DNA of 34,420 nt from Bacteriovoracaceae bacterium. Its GTDB lineage: Bacteria > Bdellovibrionota > Bacteriovoracia > Bacteriovoracales > Bacteriovoracaceae. Both the position numbers and the translations under genes were made by a program. A model generated the notes under the pieces. That model was not told the origin of the DNA. It made no database searches and saw only the letters and a program-made list of their open reading frames with translations. This document shows, one piece after another, positions 16,690-24,946 of this stretch (positions are counted from its first letter, which is position 1; every line of letters begins with the position of its first letter). The stretch spans positions 1 through 34,420 of the forward strand of contig JAOHMI010000023.1 in the NCBI GenBank assembly GCA_028101965.1. The letters run 5' to 3'.

Positions 16690-19600
16690 TTACAGAAACT
16701 TAACTCGATTTATTCCCCCATCGGGATATAACTTTAAGGTGATAAATTTGCATTTAAACTCTGAATTTATTTCAAAAAGAGCAAAGTTGCCACGGTAGGG
16801 TTTTACAAATACTTTTTGTAAAAGAGTTTGTTTCTCGCCATCATTGTCCATCGCATTCAAAGAAAGATATAAGGGACTATTATTAATAAAAAACTTGAAA
16901 TCAATCAAAATTTTCTTTATTACCTTCTCTTTTTTTAATCTAATTTTAATCACTTCACAATTATCATTCTTTCTTGAGCGTGCACTTTCTCCGCCATCAA
17001 ACATATCTAAGGGGTCGTAGGGAGATAGAATCGATGAAGCTTGAGAGTAATGTTCATTGCTAACTTTAACCACTTCATATTCTGAATTTTGAAAAGGGAT
17101 TGTGTATCCTTTATTTATTTGTGGAATTTCAGAACATCTAATTGCCTTATTTAAATGCTCTTTAAAAACTTTGGCATCTTTACTTTCCAAAAAACTCTGG
17201 TCGAAGAATTTAATTCTGGTTAAACCACCATCAGGAAATGTTTTTAATTTAAAATGTGTATAATTATCTTTTAATTCCTCTAGCTTAAATAAATGCCAAG
17301 AGTTTCCTTGAAGTATTTTATTGTCTAAAAGTGTTTCATTCAAATTGAAAGTTTCATCTTTTGAGGCAATTAGAGTGATCGACTCCACATGATTACCATC
17401 ATGATATTCAGTTGAAACAAAAACAAATTTAGGCTTTATTGCTTCACAAGAAAAAATTAACTCCTCATACCCACGGACAGAATGCCGAGAAGACTCCCAA
17501 CTATCCATGACTTTTCCTTGATTACCAAAAAGAGTTGGGTCAAAGTCCACTTGGTATGGAGAAAGTAAATTTTCTGCAGGGGCAAACTTTTGGTCAGTTA
17601 CACTAAGAATACTCGGTTTTCTAGTTAAATTGTAATGCTCAAACAAGTCTAAAGAGAAATTTCGTCTGGGATAAGATGCAGCTTTTTCCAATTCAAAAGC
17701 TTTTAAAAATAATTCTTTATATCCCCTATTTACTTTTTCATCTTGAGAAAACTCAGAGTGATTAAAATCGGTATTAAATAAATCTGAATTAATACCAGCT
17801 ATATTATTTGAAACTAAAATTAATTGAATAATTTTAGATATTGCTAAAACAGATTTTTCCTCGCCTGTACTAAAGAGACATAAACCAAAACCTTTATTTA
17901 ATCCCTTAAAACAATAGAGATAAAAGGAACGATATCCATCATTTGCCCCTTGATGAATCATAAAATAATTCTCTGCTCCCTCTATAATAAAAGTTCCAAG
18001 GGCGGCCTTCGCATGCATAAATTCACACGAGCCAAAGTCTTCTCCGTGTAGCATTTGTCTAGCCAATGTATGGCCAATGTTTATTCTAGTATTTTTTAAA
18101 CAATGATCCTGAGAAGAGTTGAAATCTTCGCTTATTCTCTTTAATACTTTAATCACATCTTTGGGATGAGAAGTCATCCCCGCAGCAAAAGAGGGAAAAA
18201 AAAGTTCGCTCTCAAGTGACTTATTTAAATCATTGTGTGGAGTTACTTTTGAATTAAAATTTTTATTTTTTGGGTTGGAAGAGATGGTCTCACAACCTAA
18301 TTTTTGATAGAACTTGTCTATCAATGGAAAAATATTTTGTTCTTTATTGATTAGTCCAATGAGATATTCAAGAAGGATAAACCCTCCTCCAGAATACTGA
18401 AAGCTTTTTCCAGGGTCGCCACATACTTCAATTTGTTTGTAACCAAACTGTTCTGGAGCTAGCAATAGCTCTTCTACCGTGGGAAAATTTTTATCCTCTG
18501 GAATTCCATTTACATAGTGCATATTCATTGCACTATGATTAAGTAAGTGACGAATCTTTAAATCAGATGAAAGATTAGAGATAACAATTTTACTATTATA
18601 TTTAACTAAGATATCTGAAACCGAACTATCAATTGAAACACATTTATCAGCGAAGAAGTTAAGGCAAAAATAAGTTGCCATTGTCTTTGATAAAGATGCC
18701 ATTTGGTAAATATATTTATTATCCTTTAAATCCACTTTACCTTGATAGAAGTTTAAACTATTAATTTCTCCACTCTCTAGACTAAGAGAAAAAGATAAAG
18801 AGTCCACCGAATTTTTCTCAAGAATTTTCTCCACTTGATGAATAAAATCAATATCAGAGTTTTCTCTTACTCTTCTATCGGTAATTGCAAAAAGTTCACT
18901 TTTTGCAGTTAAAAACTCTTCATCTAAGCCTCGTGCCATTCTATTATTTATCAATTCAAGAAGCTCGGGAGAGCTCTTTCCTTTAGCAGAAACTAAAAAT
19001 TTAAAATTAAATTTTTTGAAGTACTCGATTCCTTTTGTAAGTAGTTCAGAAGATATGGTTCCTTCAGGGTCAGACTCTTTAGCAGCGGATTGTTCTGTTT
19101 TGGCCAATTCGTCTAATGTTTCTTTTTTTTGTCCAATATCACCATGAAATGAAGCAGCTGAGTTTAATTGTTTAAGAGAAAAGCCAAGAATCATTTCTCT
19201 TGATGAAACAGAATCATAATAACCTACTGATGAACAGTGCTTTGCAAATTCATGAACACCACACATTTCAAAGTAAAAACTATATTTTTCAAATTTCGTC
19301 TGTAGTTTAAACTTTTCCTTGTCATATTTTTGTATTGCACTCCACGGATCACTGGCTTCTTGAATAAAATCCAAGGTAAAAGGCAGCAAAACCTCCGGTA
19401 AAAACTCAGGTGGCTTGGGATCTAACACTACTTTCATTAATAAGTGGAATGCTACTTTGTACCATTTCGCATTCGAAGCAGTATAATTAACTTGTGTAAT
19501 TTTGCTTTTCGTTTGCAATTTTTTTCGAATAAAATTCATTTCCTGATGGCACAAATGTATAAAAGCTAAAGGATCAAAGCGACAATGGTTAACCTCATGC

Positions 19601-21327
19601 CACAGCTCCCAACGAGAGCGTTCAGCAGTAGCTAAATCATCCATCACCCTAACCGGAGTATTCCCGATTTTAGCAGGAAGCGCCACACAGCCGTTACCAC
19701 ATAGCCAATCAGTTAAGTATTGTAGCGATTGGAAAATATTATATTCGATTTCCGTAGGATCATTATTAGAAATAAAATTTGATTCCTTAATATCTGCAAC
19801 TATAAGAGAACGAGCAAATTTTTTCGAAGTTGGATTTAAACTAGAAACGTCATCATCTTCTAAAAATTCTTTAATTTCCTTGAAGTAACTATTATTTAAA
19901 TAATCTTTAAAAATAATTAATAAAGATTCATTCTTCTTGTTTTTATAGTCTTCAAAAGCGATTGTAAGGGCTTGACCAAGCCTAATAAAGTCAGGGTGGG
20001 CTACCCAAAAACCTTTTAATCCTCTTTTTAACTGAGTTACGACATCCTTAAAGAACCCTAGTAAAGTCAATTGATAAGACTCAGAATTCAAATCATTTGA
20101 AACGGGAAGAATTCCATACATCCCCCCAATGGGGATTCCCCCTCTTTCTCCAACAATATCAGCAACCAATTCATGGCTTGCCTTAATATACTTTATCACT
20201 ATGTTTGGATCTGCTTTAACTGGAATTCGGTAATTTGGATCCTGTTTAAACAATCTCGCCGTTGAAGCTAAAAAATCATGCCACCCTAAGCTCGCTCCTG
20301 CAAAGTTTGGCGATAGAGCATCAATTATTTCATTTAATCGAAAAATAGCTCGAGGATTCTCTAATACGATAAAAAGTTTTATGGTTGATGAGTCAAAACC
20401 AGGATTGATTTTTCTTATCTCTTCGGAAGTAACTCGAATTAATTGTTTTATGTAAGCAGCTTCTTCATCGTTTTCTAATTTTGGAATATAAAATGCTAAT
20501 CTCTCAGGGTGAGCATGATGGTGGAAAAGATGTAGGACAAAATCATATAGATGCAAAGGAACCGCTTCATTCTGTAAAAATAAAAATGTACAAGGTAGAG
20601 CTAACCCAGGAATTCGTTTAATCGGTTGAAGCAATTTATTCTTTTCTAATGAATACGTTTTTTTACCTTGCTGGAAAGAAAGAGTGCCTTCAAAGCAACT
20701 TTTTAAGTTTCTCCCTGCTTCCACTAAATCTTCATGTATGGGAGTTTTTGAATCCTCATCATCTGCTCCCCACTTAGTGGGGAAATCACTTTTTTGAAGC
20801 ACTTCCTCGATAATCTTAGGTTCTTGATCATGCTTACGATGAAATGCATTCATTGCATTGATACACATTTTCTCTTTTCCCGGTGGCCCAAAAAGAGTAA
20901 CGTGATGACCATCTAAAAATTTTGGTAAATGAATTTGTTTAGACTCGGGGTCTGCTTTATAAAAATCTTCCCTAAGAGGTCCAAAGGGAATCCGATCATT
21001 TTCATCTCTAAATCCAATGGCCGTTTTATAATCTTCAGATGTTACCTCTATTTTATTTTCTAAATTATATTTGGACAAGCTAGAACAACGCTGATCAATA
21101 AAATGTCGATCTTTTTCCCGTTGCCAAATTAATCGAGAGTAATCCTTCCTTACTTTTTCCCAAACCTGGGTAATCAGTAAAAGAGCGTCTTCTGTTTCAT
21201 AATCATTGATCGTTCCATGAAAAGCGATATCTGAATTAAGTGATTTGGATGATTTCAAAACTCTTTGCTTAAATTTCAAGTTAAAAAAAGGCTTTTCATG
21301 TAATGAGATTGATTTTATTTTTTGCAT
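16690..21327 (-). CDS. Four-domain purine catabolism fusion: malate synthase-like, OHCU decarboxylase, serine hydrolase, allantoicase
   Basis: No signal peptide, so cytoplasmic; 1545 residues. About 35-605 aligns with malate synthase: FGPP at 146-149, Glu323 in VLEN, metal-ligand Asp351, GGMYGILP, WVAHPDF, and the catalytic base Asp564 in MDDLATAE. The family's PRGWHL arginine is not in register (IPGLAL). About 650-825 is OHCU decarboxylase, which makes S-allantoin: His728 in FHGDIGQKK, Glu745 in TEQSA. About 835-1175 is a beta-lactamase/esterase-type hydrolase: SLSK (Ser878, Lys881), Tyr978 in YSGGGF, HQGANDGYR at 1125. About 1235-1545 is allantoicase, with both repeats: MDSWESSR and FPDGGLTRIKFF, then FDGGESARSR and YPDGGINRVKF. 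It follows the HIU hydrolase gene by 18 bases. The ATG has only a weak GGAT site. Confidence 0.93.
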   Translation of the reverse strand: MQKIKSISLHEKPFFNLKFKQRVLKSSKSLNSDIAFHGTINDYETEDALLLITQVWEKVRKDYSRLIWQREKDRHFIDQRCSSLSKYNLENKIEVTSEDYKTAIGFRDENDRIPFGPLREDFYKADPESKQIHLPKFLDGHHVTLFGPPGKEKMCINAMNAFHRKHDQEPKIIEEVLQKSDFPTKWGADDEDSKTPIHEDLVEAGRNLKSCFEGTLSFQQGKKTYSLEKNKLLQPIKRIPGLALPCTFLFLQNEAVPLHLYDFVLHLFHHHAHPERLAFYIPKLENDEEAAYIKQLIRVTSEEIRKINPGFDSSTIKLFIVLENPRAIFRLNEIIDALSPNFAGASLGWHDFLASTARLFKQDPNYRIPVKADPNIVIKYIKASHELVADIVGERGGIPIGGMYGILPVSNDLNSESYQLTLLGFFKDVVTQLKRGLKGFWVAHPDFIRLGQALTIAFEDYKNKKNESLLIIFKDYLNNSYFKEIKEFLEDDDVSSLNPTSKKFARSLIVADIKESNFISNNDPTEIEYNIFQSLQYLTDWLCGNGCVALPAKIGNTPVRVMDDLATAERSRWELWHEVNHCRFDPLAFIHLCHQEMNFIRKKLQTKSKITQVNYTASNAKWYKVAFHLLMKVVLDPKPPEFLPEVLLPFTLDFIQEASDPWSAIQKYDKEKFKLQTKFEKYSFYFEMCGVHEFAKHCSSVGYYDSVSSREMILGFSLKQLNSAASFHGDIGQKKETLDELAKTEQSAAKESDPEGTISSELLTKGIEYFKKFNFKFLVSAKGKSSPELLELINNRMARGLDEEFLTAKSELFAITDRRVRENSDIDFIHQVEKILEKNSVDSLSFSLSLESGEINSLNFYQGKVDLKDNKYIYQMASLSKTMATYFCLNFFADKCVSIDSSVSDILVKYNSKIVISNLSSDLKIRHLLNHSAMNMHYVNGIPEDKNFPTVEELLLAPEQFGYKQIEVCGDPGKSFQYSGGGFILLEYLIGLINKEQNIFPLIDKFYQKLGCETISSNPKNKNFNSKVTPHNDLNKSLESELFFPSFAAGMTSHPKDVIKVLKRISEDFNSSQDHCLKNTRINIGHTLARQMLHGEDFGSCEFMHAKAALGTFIIEGAENYFMIHQGANDGYRSFYLYCFKGLNKGFGLCLFSTGEEKSVLAISKIIQLILVSNNIAGINSDLFNTDFNHSEFSQDEKVNRGYKELFLKAFELEKAASYPRRNFSLDLFEHYNLTRKPSILSVTDQKFAPAENLLSPYQVDFDPTLFGNQGKVMDSWESSRHSVRGYEELIFSCEAIKPKFVFVSTEYHDGNHVESITLIASKDETFNLNETLLDNKILQGNSWHLFKLEELKDNYTHFKLKTFPDGGLTRIKFFDQSFLESKDAKVFKEHLNKAIRCSEIPQINKGYTIPFQNSEYEVVKVSNEHYSQASSILSPYDPLDMFDGGESARSRKNDNCEVIKIRLKKEKVIKKILIDFKFFINNSPLYLSLNAMDNDGEKQTLLQKVFVKPYRGNFALFEINSEFKCKFITLKLYPDGGINRVKFL

Positions 21328-21345
21328 AAAAAATTATCCGAATTT

Positions 21346-21669
21346 TTAACTACCTCTATAAGTTGAGTAGCCATATGGATTAAGAAGGATAGGCACATGA
21401 TATTTACGAGATGTATCTTGAATATTAAAAGTAATTTGAACATTCTCGAAGAAATGAGAAGTATTTATTTTTGAAAAGTATTCCTCAACTTTAAAATGCA
21501 ATTGATAAACGCCTTCCTCAAAAGGACAGTCAAAAGCTATTCTCCCATCATTATTAGTGGACGATTCACTTATGGTTTTCCAAGATTCACCAATTTTTAC
21601 TTTTAAATCGACAGGAACTCCGTCTGCGGGACTTCCTAAGGTGGTGTCAAGTATATGAGTCGAGATCAT
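21346..21669 (-). CDS. uraH: 5-hydroxyisourate hydrolase (transthyretin-related)
   Basis: The 107-residue protein is standard length for HIU hydrolase, which opens 5-hydroxyisourate to OHCU in urate breakdown. The catalytic residues are present: His5 in STHILDT, Arg43 in DGRIAF, His91 in RKYHVPILL, and the terminal tetrapeptide YRGS (104-107) that separates this enzyme from transthyretin. AAAGGAA lies about seven bases before the ATG. The upstream puuD-like stop is only three bases away, and the fusion gene starts 18 bases downstream, so the three form one operon catalysing successive steps. The name uraH (also pucM or hiuH) is used by homology. Confidence 0.97.
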   Translation of the reverse strand: MISTHILDTTLGSPADGVPVDLKVKIGESWKTISESSTNNDGRIAFDCPFEEGVYQLHFKVEEYFSKINTSHFFENVQITFNIQDTSRKYHVPILLNPYGYSTYRGS

Positions 21670-21672
21670 AAT

Positions 21673-23322
21673 CTATTCCTTTGTAAAAACAATATTTAAA
21701 TTTGGGCTACTCTCACTATTCTTTATTTCTATCGTTTCGGTCTTCTCACCAAGTTTTTCATGCCAAAAAATTATTTGGTATTTCCCTGGAATTAAGTTTT
21801 CAAGAGAGAATTCTCCCTTTGAATTTGTAACTGAATAATATGAATGATCAAATATTGCTATGTAAGCACCCATCCAAGGATGAAGTGAACATTTAGTAGA
21901 CAATGTTATTTCCGGATTATTAAAAGAGACACTCTTTCTTTGATTTTTTCCAGGCATATTTAAATTAAAATTCTTATTTATGTTACTCACTGACTTTACG
22001 TTATGAAAAATATTATCGCTATTCAAAAAGGTAACTTTTTGACCAACTCGAACGGCACTTACTCGAGGATGATACAAACAGCCCTTTTGATCTATGAAAT
22101 GCTCTGAGAAATCCTTGTCCTTACTTTCTTCAAAAAAGGATAAATCCGTACCAGAAACTTCTTTAATATAGACGAGAACATTCTCTATCTTCCCATTTTT
22201 AATCAAATACTGATTATTAAACTTTCCCGGATTACCTGAAGTATCACATCCCTTCGGAAGTTTGAGTTCTTCATTCTCAGGAACTTTACCTGAAAAAGAA
22301 ACAGTGCCAGACAATGCTAAATCAAACTTTTGAGAAACAACTGTCGATAATTTTTTATTATTAGTTTCATGATTATGCACAGTTCGCTTTACATTGGAGG
22401 AAACCGCTTTCTCTATCGGCTGATCTTTTGAATATTGAATCGCATAAATGAGAGTAGTTAGCCCTATAAATAATGCAAATTTAGATCGCCCAGGGTTATT
22501 AATTCTTTTCACAAAGTATTCTCTGATCCCAGCTCCTGAAATGCACAATATTAACAAAATAATCCAGTTATACTCATGTCCATAAGTAGAAGGAAAATGA
22601 TTACTTAACATTATTAGAATGACTGGTAAGGTGAAATAAGTATTGTGGGTTGAACGGTTCTTGGCATTTACAGCCCAAGACTCATCCACTGTTTTATTCT
22701 TTTTTGCGGCCTCCACCATTTTAAACTGCCGGGGAATAATTCGCATGAATACATTTGCGGTCATCCAAGTTCCTAGCATCCCCCCAATATGAATATAAGC
22801 GGCTCTTCCACTAAAAGTATGGCAGAGAAGATAAGTCATCCCCACTAGCCAAACAATGGTTAGAAAATGTCCGATAAGTGGTGATGCGAGTATTGTCTTT
22901 CTCTCCCACACATAATCATAAAAAAACCATGAACCAAAAATAGAAAATAATCCAAGACAAATTGCCTCAAAATTTTGAATGGATGAAACTCCGGAATCAA
23001 GTAGGAACATGCCACCAGTAAAATAAAAGATTAGACTAAGAAGTAAGAAACCACTCATCCAAGTCCAATAGGCCTCCCATTTAAACCAGTGTAGAGATTT
23101 TGGTACTTCAACAGAACCCATTTTTAATTTTTTGACATGATAGAACCCACCACCGTGAACCATCCAAACTTCGCCAAAAGAGTTTGGATTTTGATCATCA
23201 TCGGTCTTTTTAAATGTGCGATCAAGCCACATGAAAAAGATAGATGTCCCAATCCAAGTTACTGCCGTTGTAATATGCAGCCACCGAACTATTAATAATA
23301 GCCAATCGTAATAAAAATCCAT
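21673..23322 (-). CDS. puuD: Membrane urate oxidase (PuuD-type) fused to a C-terminal cupredoxin
   Basis: From the ATG at 23322, preceded by AGGAC, the protein has 549 residues; an in-frame ATG at 23361 has no better site and adds 13 unlikely residues. Residues 1-310 match the PuuD membrane domain: RWLHITTAVTWIG, GEVWMVHGGGFYH at 50-62, LHWFKWEAYWTW at 77-88 and about eight membrane segments. PuuD oxidises urate to 5-hydroxyisourate, and known members end in a cytochrome c domain. Here no CxxCH heme motif is seen. Residues 332-549 instead form a plastocyanin-like domain with a type 1 copper set: His440 in IFHNV, Cys478, His481 and Met484 in CSLHPWM, followed by a carboxypeptidase-regulatory-like strand region (GEFSLENLIPGKY). 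It is the first gene of the urate operon. Confidence 0.92.
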   Translation of the reverse strand: MDFYYDWLLLIVRWLHITTAVTWIGTSIFFMWLDRTFKKTDDDQNPNSFGEVWMVHGGGFYHVKKLKMGSVEVPKSLHWFKWEAYWTWMSGFLLLSLIFYFTGGMFLLDSGVSSIQNFEAICLGLFSIFGSWFFYDYVWERKTILASPLIGHFLTIVWLVGMTYLLCHTFSGRAAYIHIGGMLGTWMTANVFMRIIPRQFKMVEAAKKNKTVDESWAVNAKNRSTHNTYFTLPVILIMLSNHFPSTYGHEYNWIILLILCISGAGIREYFVKRINNPGRSKFALFIGLTTLIYAIQYSKDQPIEKAVSSNVKRTVHNHETNNKKLSTVVSQKFDLALSGTVSFSGKVPENEELKLPKGCDTSGNPGKFNNQYLIKNGKIENVLVYIKEVSGTDLSFFEESKDKDFSEHFIDQKGCLYHPRVSAVRVGQKVTFLNSDNIFHNVKSVSNINKNFNLNMPGKNQRKSVSFNNPEITLSTKCSLHPWMGAYIAIFDHSYYSVTNSKGEFSLENLIPGKYQIIFWHEKLGEKTETIEIKNSESSPNLNIVFTKE

Positions 23323-23387
23323 AGTCCTGCTTAACACAATAGATGTTATTCTGCCTAGCATCTTCTAATATTTTCAATATGATATAT

Positions 23388-23412
23388 AGGAACGAACTAT
23401 TCCTTCATTATA
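23388..23412 (-). promoter_or_regulatory. Candidate puuD promoter -10 with an overlapping operator
   Basis: On the minus strand a consensus TATAAT (23412-23407) is followed at once by the inverted repeat AGGAA-N7-TTCCT (23404-23388), which would span the transcription start. This is a usual place for a repressor site. No convincing -35 box is present. Confidence 0.3.
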
Positions 23413-23577
23413 AAAATTAACCAGTTAGTGGGCTCGATTGAGCATATAGTGAAGTTATAAAAAGTAAGAATTGAAGGACATAAACATTATTTTTACATTA
23501 ATTCTTATCCTTCAAACTTTTTATCAAATCTCTTGCTATGATTTAAGTAGATTTACATTGGATAGGGGCTGAACGTT

Positions 23578-24789
23578 ATGATTATTAAAAACTCAACTTT
23601 TTATTTAATTCTATTATTTACAATTTCCATAACAAATATTTTTGCTGATAATAATTGTAAAAATTTTGAAGATAGCCCTTTAGTTCAAGAAATTAATAAA
23701 ACATTCATTAAAGCTAAAAACGAAAATATCTCTCCAATAGGATTTAAGGTTTATGACTTTCCGATTGTTCTAACGGATCAGCGGAATTATCCAAATTGTG
23801 GAACAATGCTCCTTGAAGGGAGAATAAAAAAAACAATTCAACTAAATACGAATATTTCATTTTCTAATGGAACCTACTTATTTGTGAACAAGGATAAGCA
23901 TAAACCATACTTTGATGCTTTTAAAAAATATACTACGAATCAAAATATTCTTTTTTATAATTTAGCAAATACTTATGAAGAACGATTTGTAGAAAAATCG
24001 AACTCTCAATACTCTAATGATCTTCCTGAGCATATCGGCTTTATTGTTCATGAAGCATTTCATCTATTTTATCAAAAAACTAGAACTCTGAATAAACCAA
24101 TTCTAAGAAATCATTCTCATTTTGATTGGTTAAATGAGGATCATAGATATAATTTGTTACTTCCTATTTGCTATTCCCAAAAAAGCAAAGATCCAAATCT
24201 TTTAGAAATTATAAGAAACGAAAATCGAAGTCTTCGATATAGCTATTTAAAAACGATTAAACCAGATATCAATTTTGAAGAAACTGAGTATGAAAATGGG
24301 TGGAGCGATGATTACAATAGTCTTAGTGCAAATGACTATTTATACAATTATGTTACTTTGAGAAAGAGTCGTTATAAAATGTTATCTGGAAACCAACAAT
24401 CACCCTTTGGCCCAGTAATAAAATCAGAAGGCTGGGAGCGAGAAGTCACATGTGCTGAATTCGAAGCTGAGGCAAATTATATTGAAGGTACTGCACTATT
24501 TATAGAAATAAGCTATCTTCACGACTTAAAACTTATTTCTCCTTATGAATTTGCAATAGATAATCATGAGCTCTTTAGTAATCGAAACTCCTATTCTCTA
24601 AACTATCTCAGTAAAGCTAGTGGCTATTTAAGATATTTTTATATAGGGATGATGGAGCTTTTCCTACTGAAAGAAATTGCACCATTGAGATTCCAGAAAT
24701 ATATCAATCACAAATACTTAAATCCATATTCTCGTTGGGACGAATTAAGCTTTAACGAGCTAGAAAGTATTAGCAAAAGCCTTGAATAA
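23578..24789 (+). CDS. Secreted protein with HExxH motif, putative zinc metalloprotease
   Basis: The 403-residue protein has a signal peptide (hydrophobic residues 8-22, cleavage near IFADN). HEAFH at 158-162 fits the zinc-binding HExxH pattern. A Glu-rich segment 130-145 residues later (AEFEAEANYIEGTALFIE, 293-310) could supply the third ligand, as in gluzincins, and its acidic and E-G pattern is typical of such helices. I do not recognise the family, so activity is unproven. The start has an AGGGG site about nine bases upstream. It is transcribed away from the urate operon; sharing of a control region is possible but there is no evidence that it belongs to urate metabolism. Confidence 0.75.
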   Translation: MIIKNSTFYLILLFTISITNIFADNNCKNFEDSPLVQEINKTFIKAKNENISPIGFKVYDFPIVLTDQRNYPNCGTMLLEGRIKKTIQLNTNISFSNGTYLFVNKDKHKPYFDAFKKYTTNQNILFYNLANTYEERFVEKSNSQYSNDLPEHIGFIVHEAFHLFYQKTRTLNKPILRNHSHFDWLNEDHRYNLLLPICYSQKSKDPNLLEIIRNENRSLRYSYLKTIKPDINFEETEYENGWSDDYNSLSANDYLYNYVTLRKSRYKMLSGNQQSPFGPVIKSEGWEREVTCAEFEAEANYIEGTALFIEISYLHDLKLISPYEFAIDNHELFSNRNSYSLNYLSKASGYLRYFYIGMMELFLLKEIAPLRFQKYINHKYLNPYSRWDELSFNELESISKSLE

Positions 24790-24917
24790 TAAACTCAAAA
24801 TATACTTAAATTGAATTTTTCTCGTGTCTTAAAGACTAAAATACCGAATATTTTGAATATCATCATCTATCCGACGAATTATTCCATGACAACTGGAAAT
24901 TTTTTAAGCTCTTGTCA

Positions 24918-24923
24918 TATAAT
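24918..24923 (+). promoter_or_regulatory. Candidate -10 box upstream of the GT-C-like gene
   Basis: A TATAAT hexamer within TTGTCATATAATG, 23 bases before the TTG start. No good -35 box lies 16-18 bases upstream, so support is modest. Confidence 0.3.
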
Positions 24924-24946
24924 GTTAAAAATTAGAAAATTGTTAT

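Noticed and set aside
23460-23516. Interleaved inverted segments (TAAGAATT/AATTCTTA and GAAGGA/TCCTTC) between the divergent genes
   Set aside because: The arms are in the wrong order for a single hairpin, and such short AT-rich matches are expected by chance; no function can be argued.
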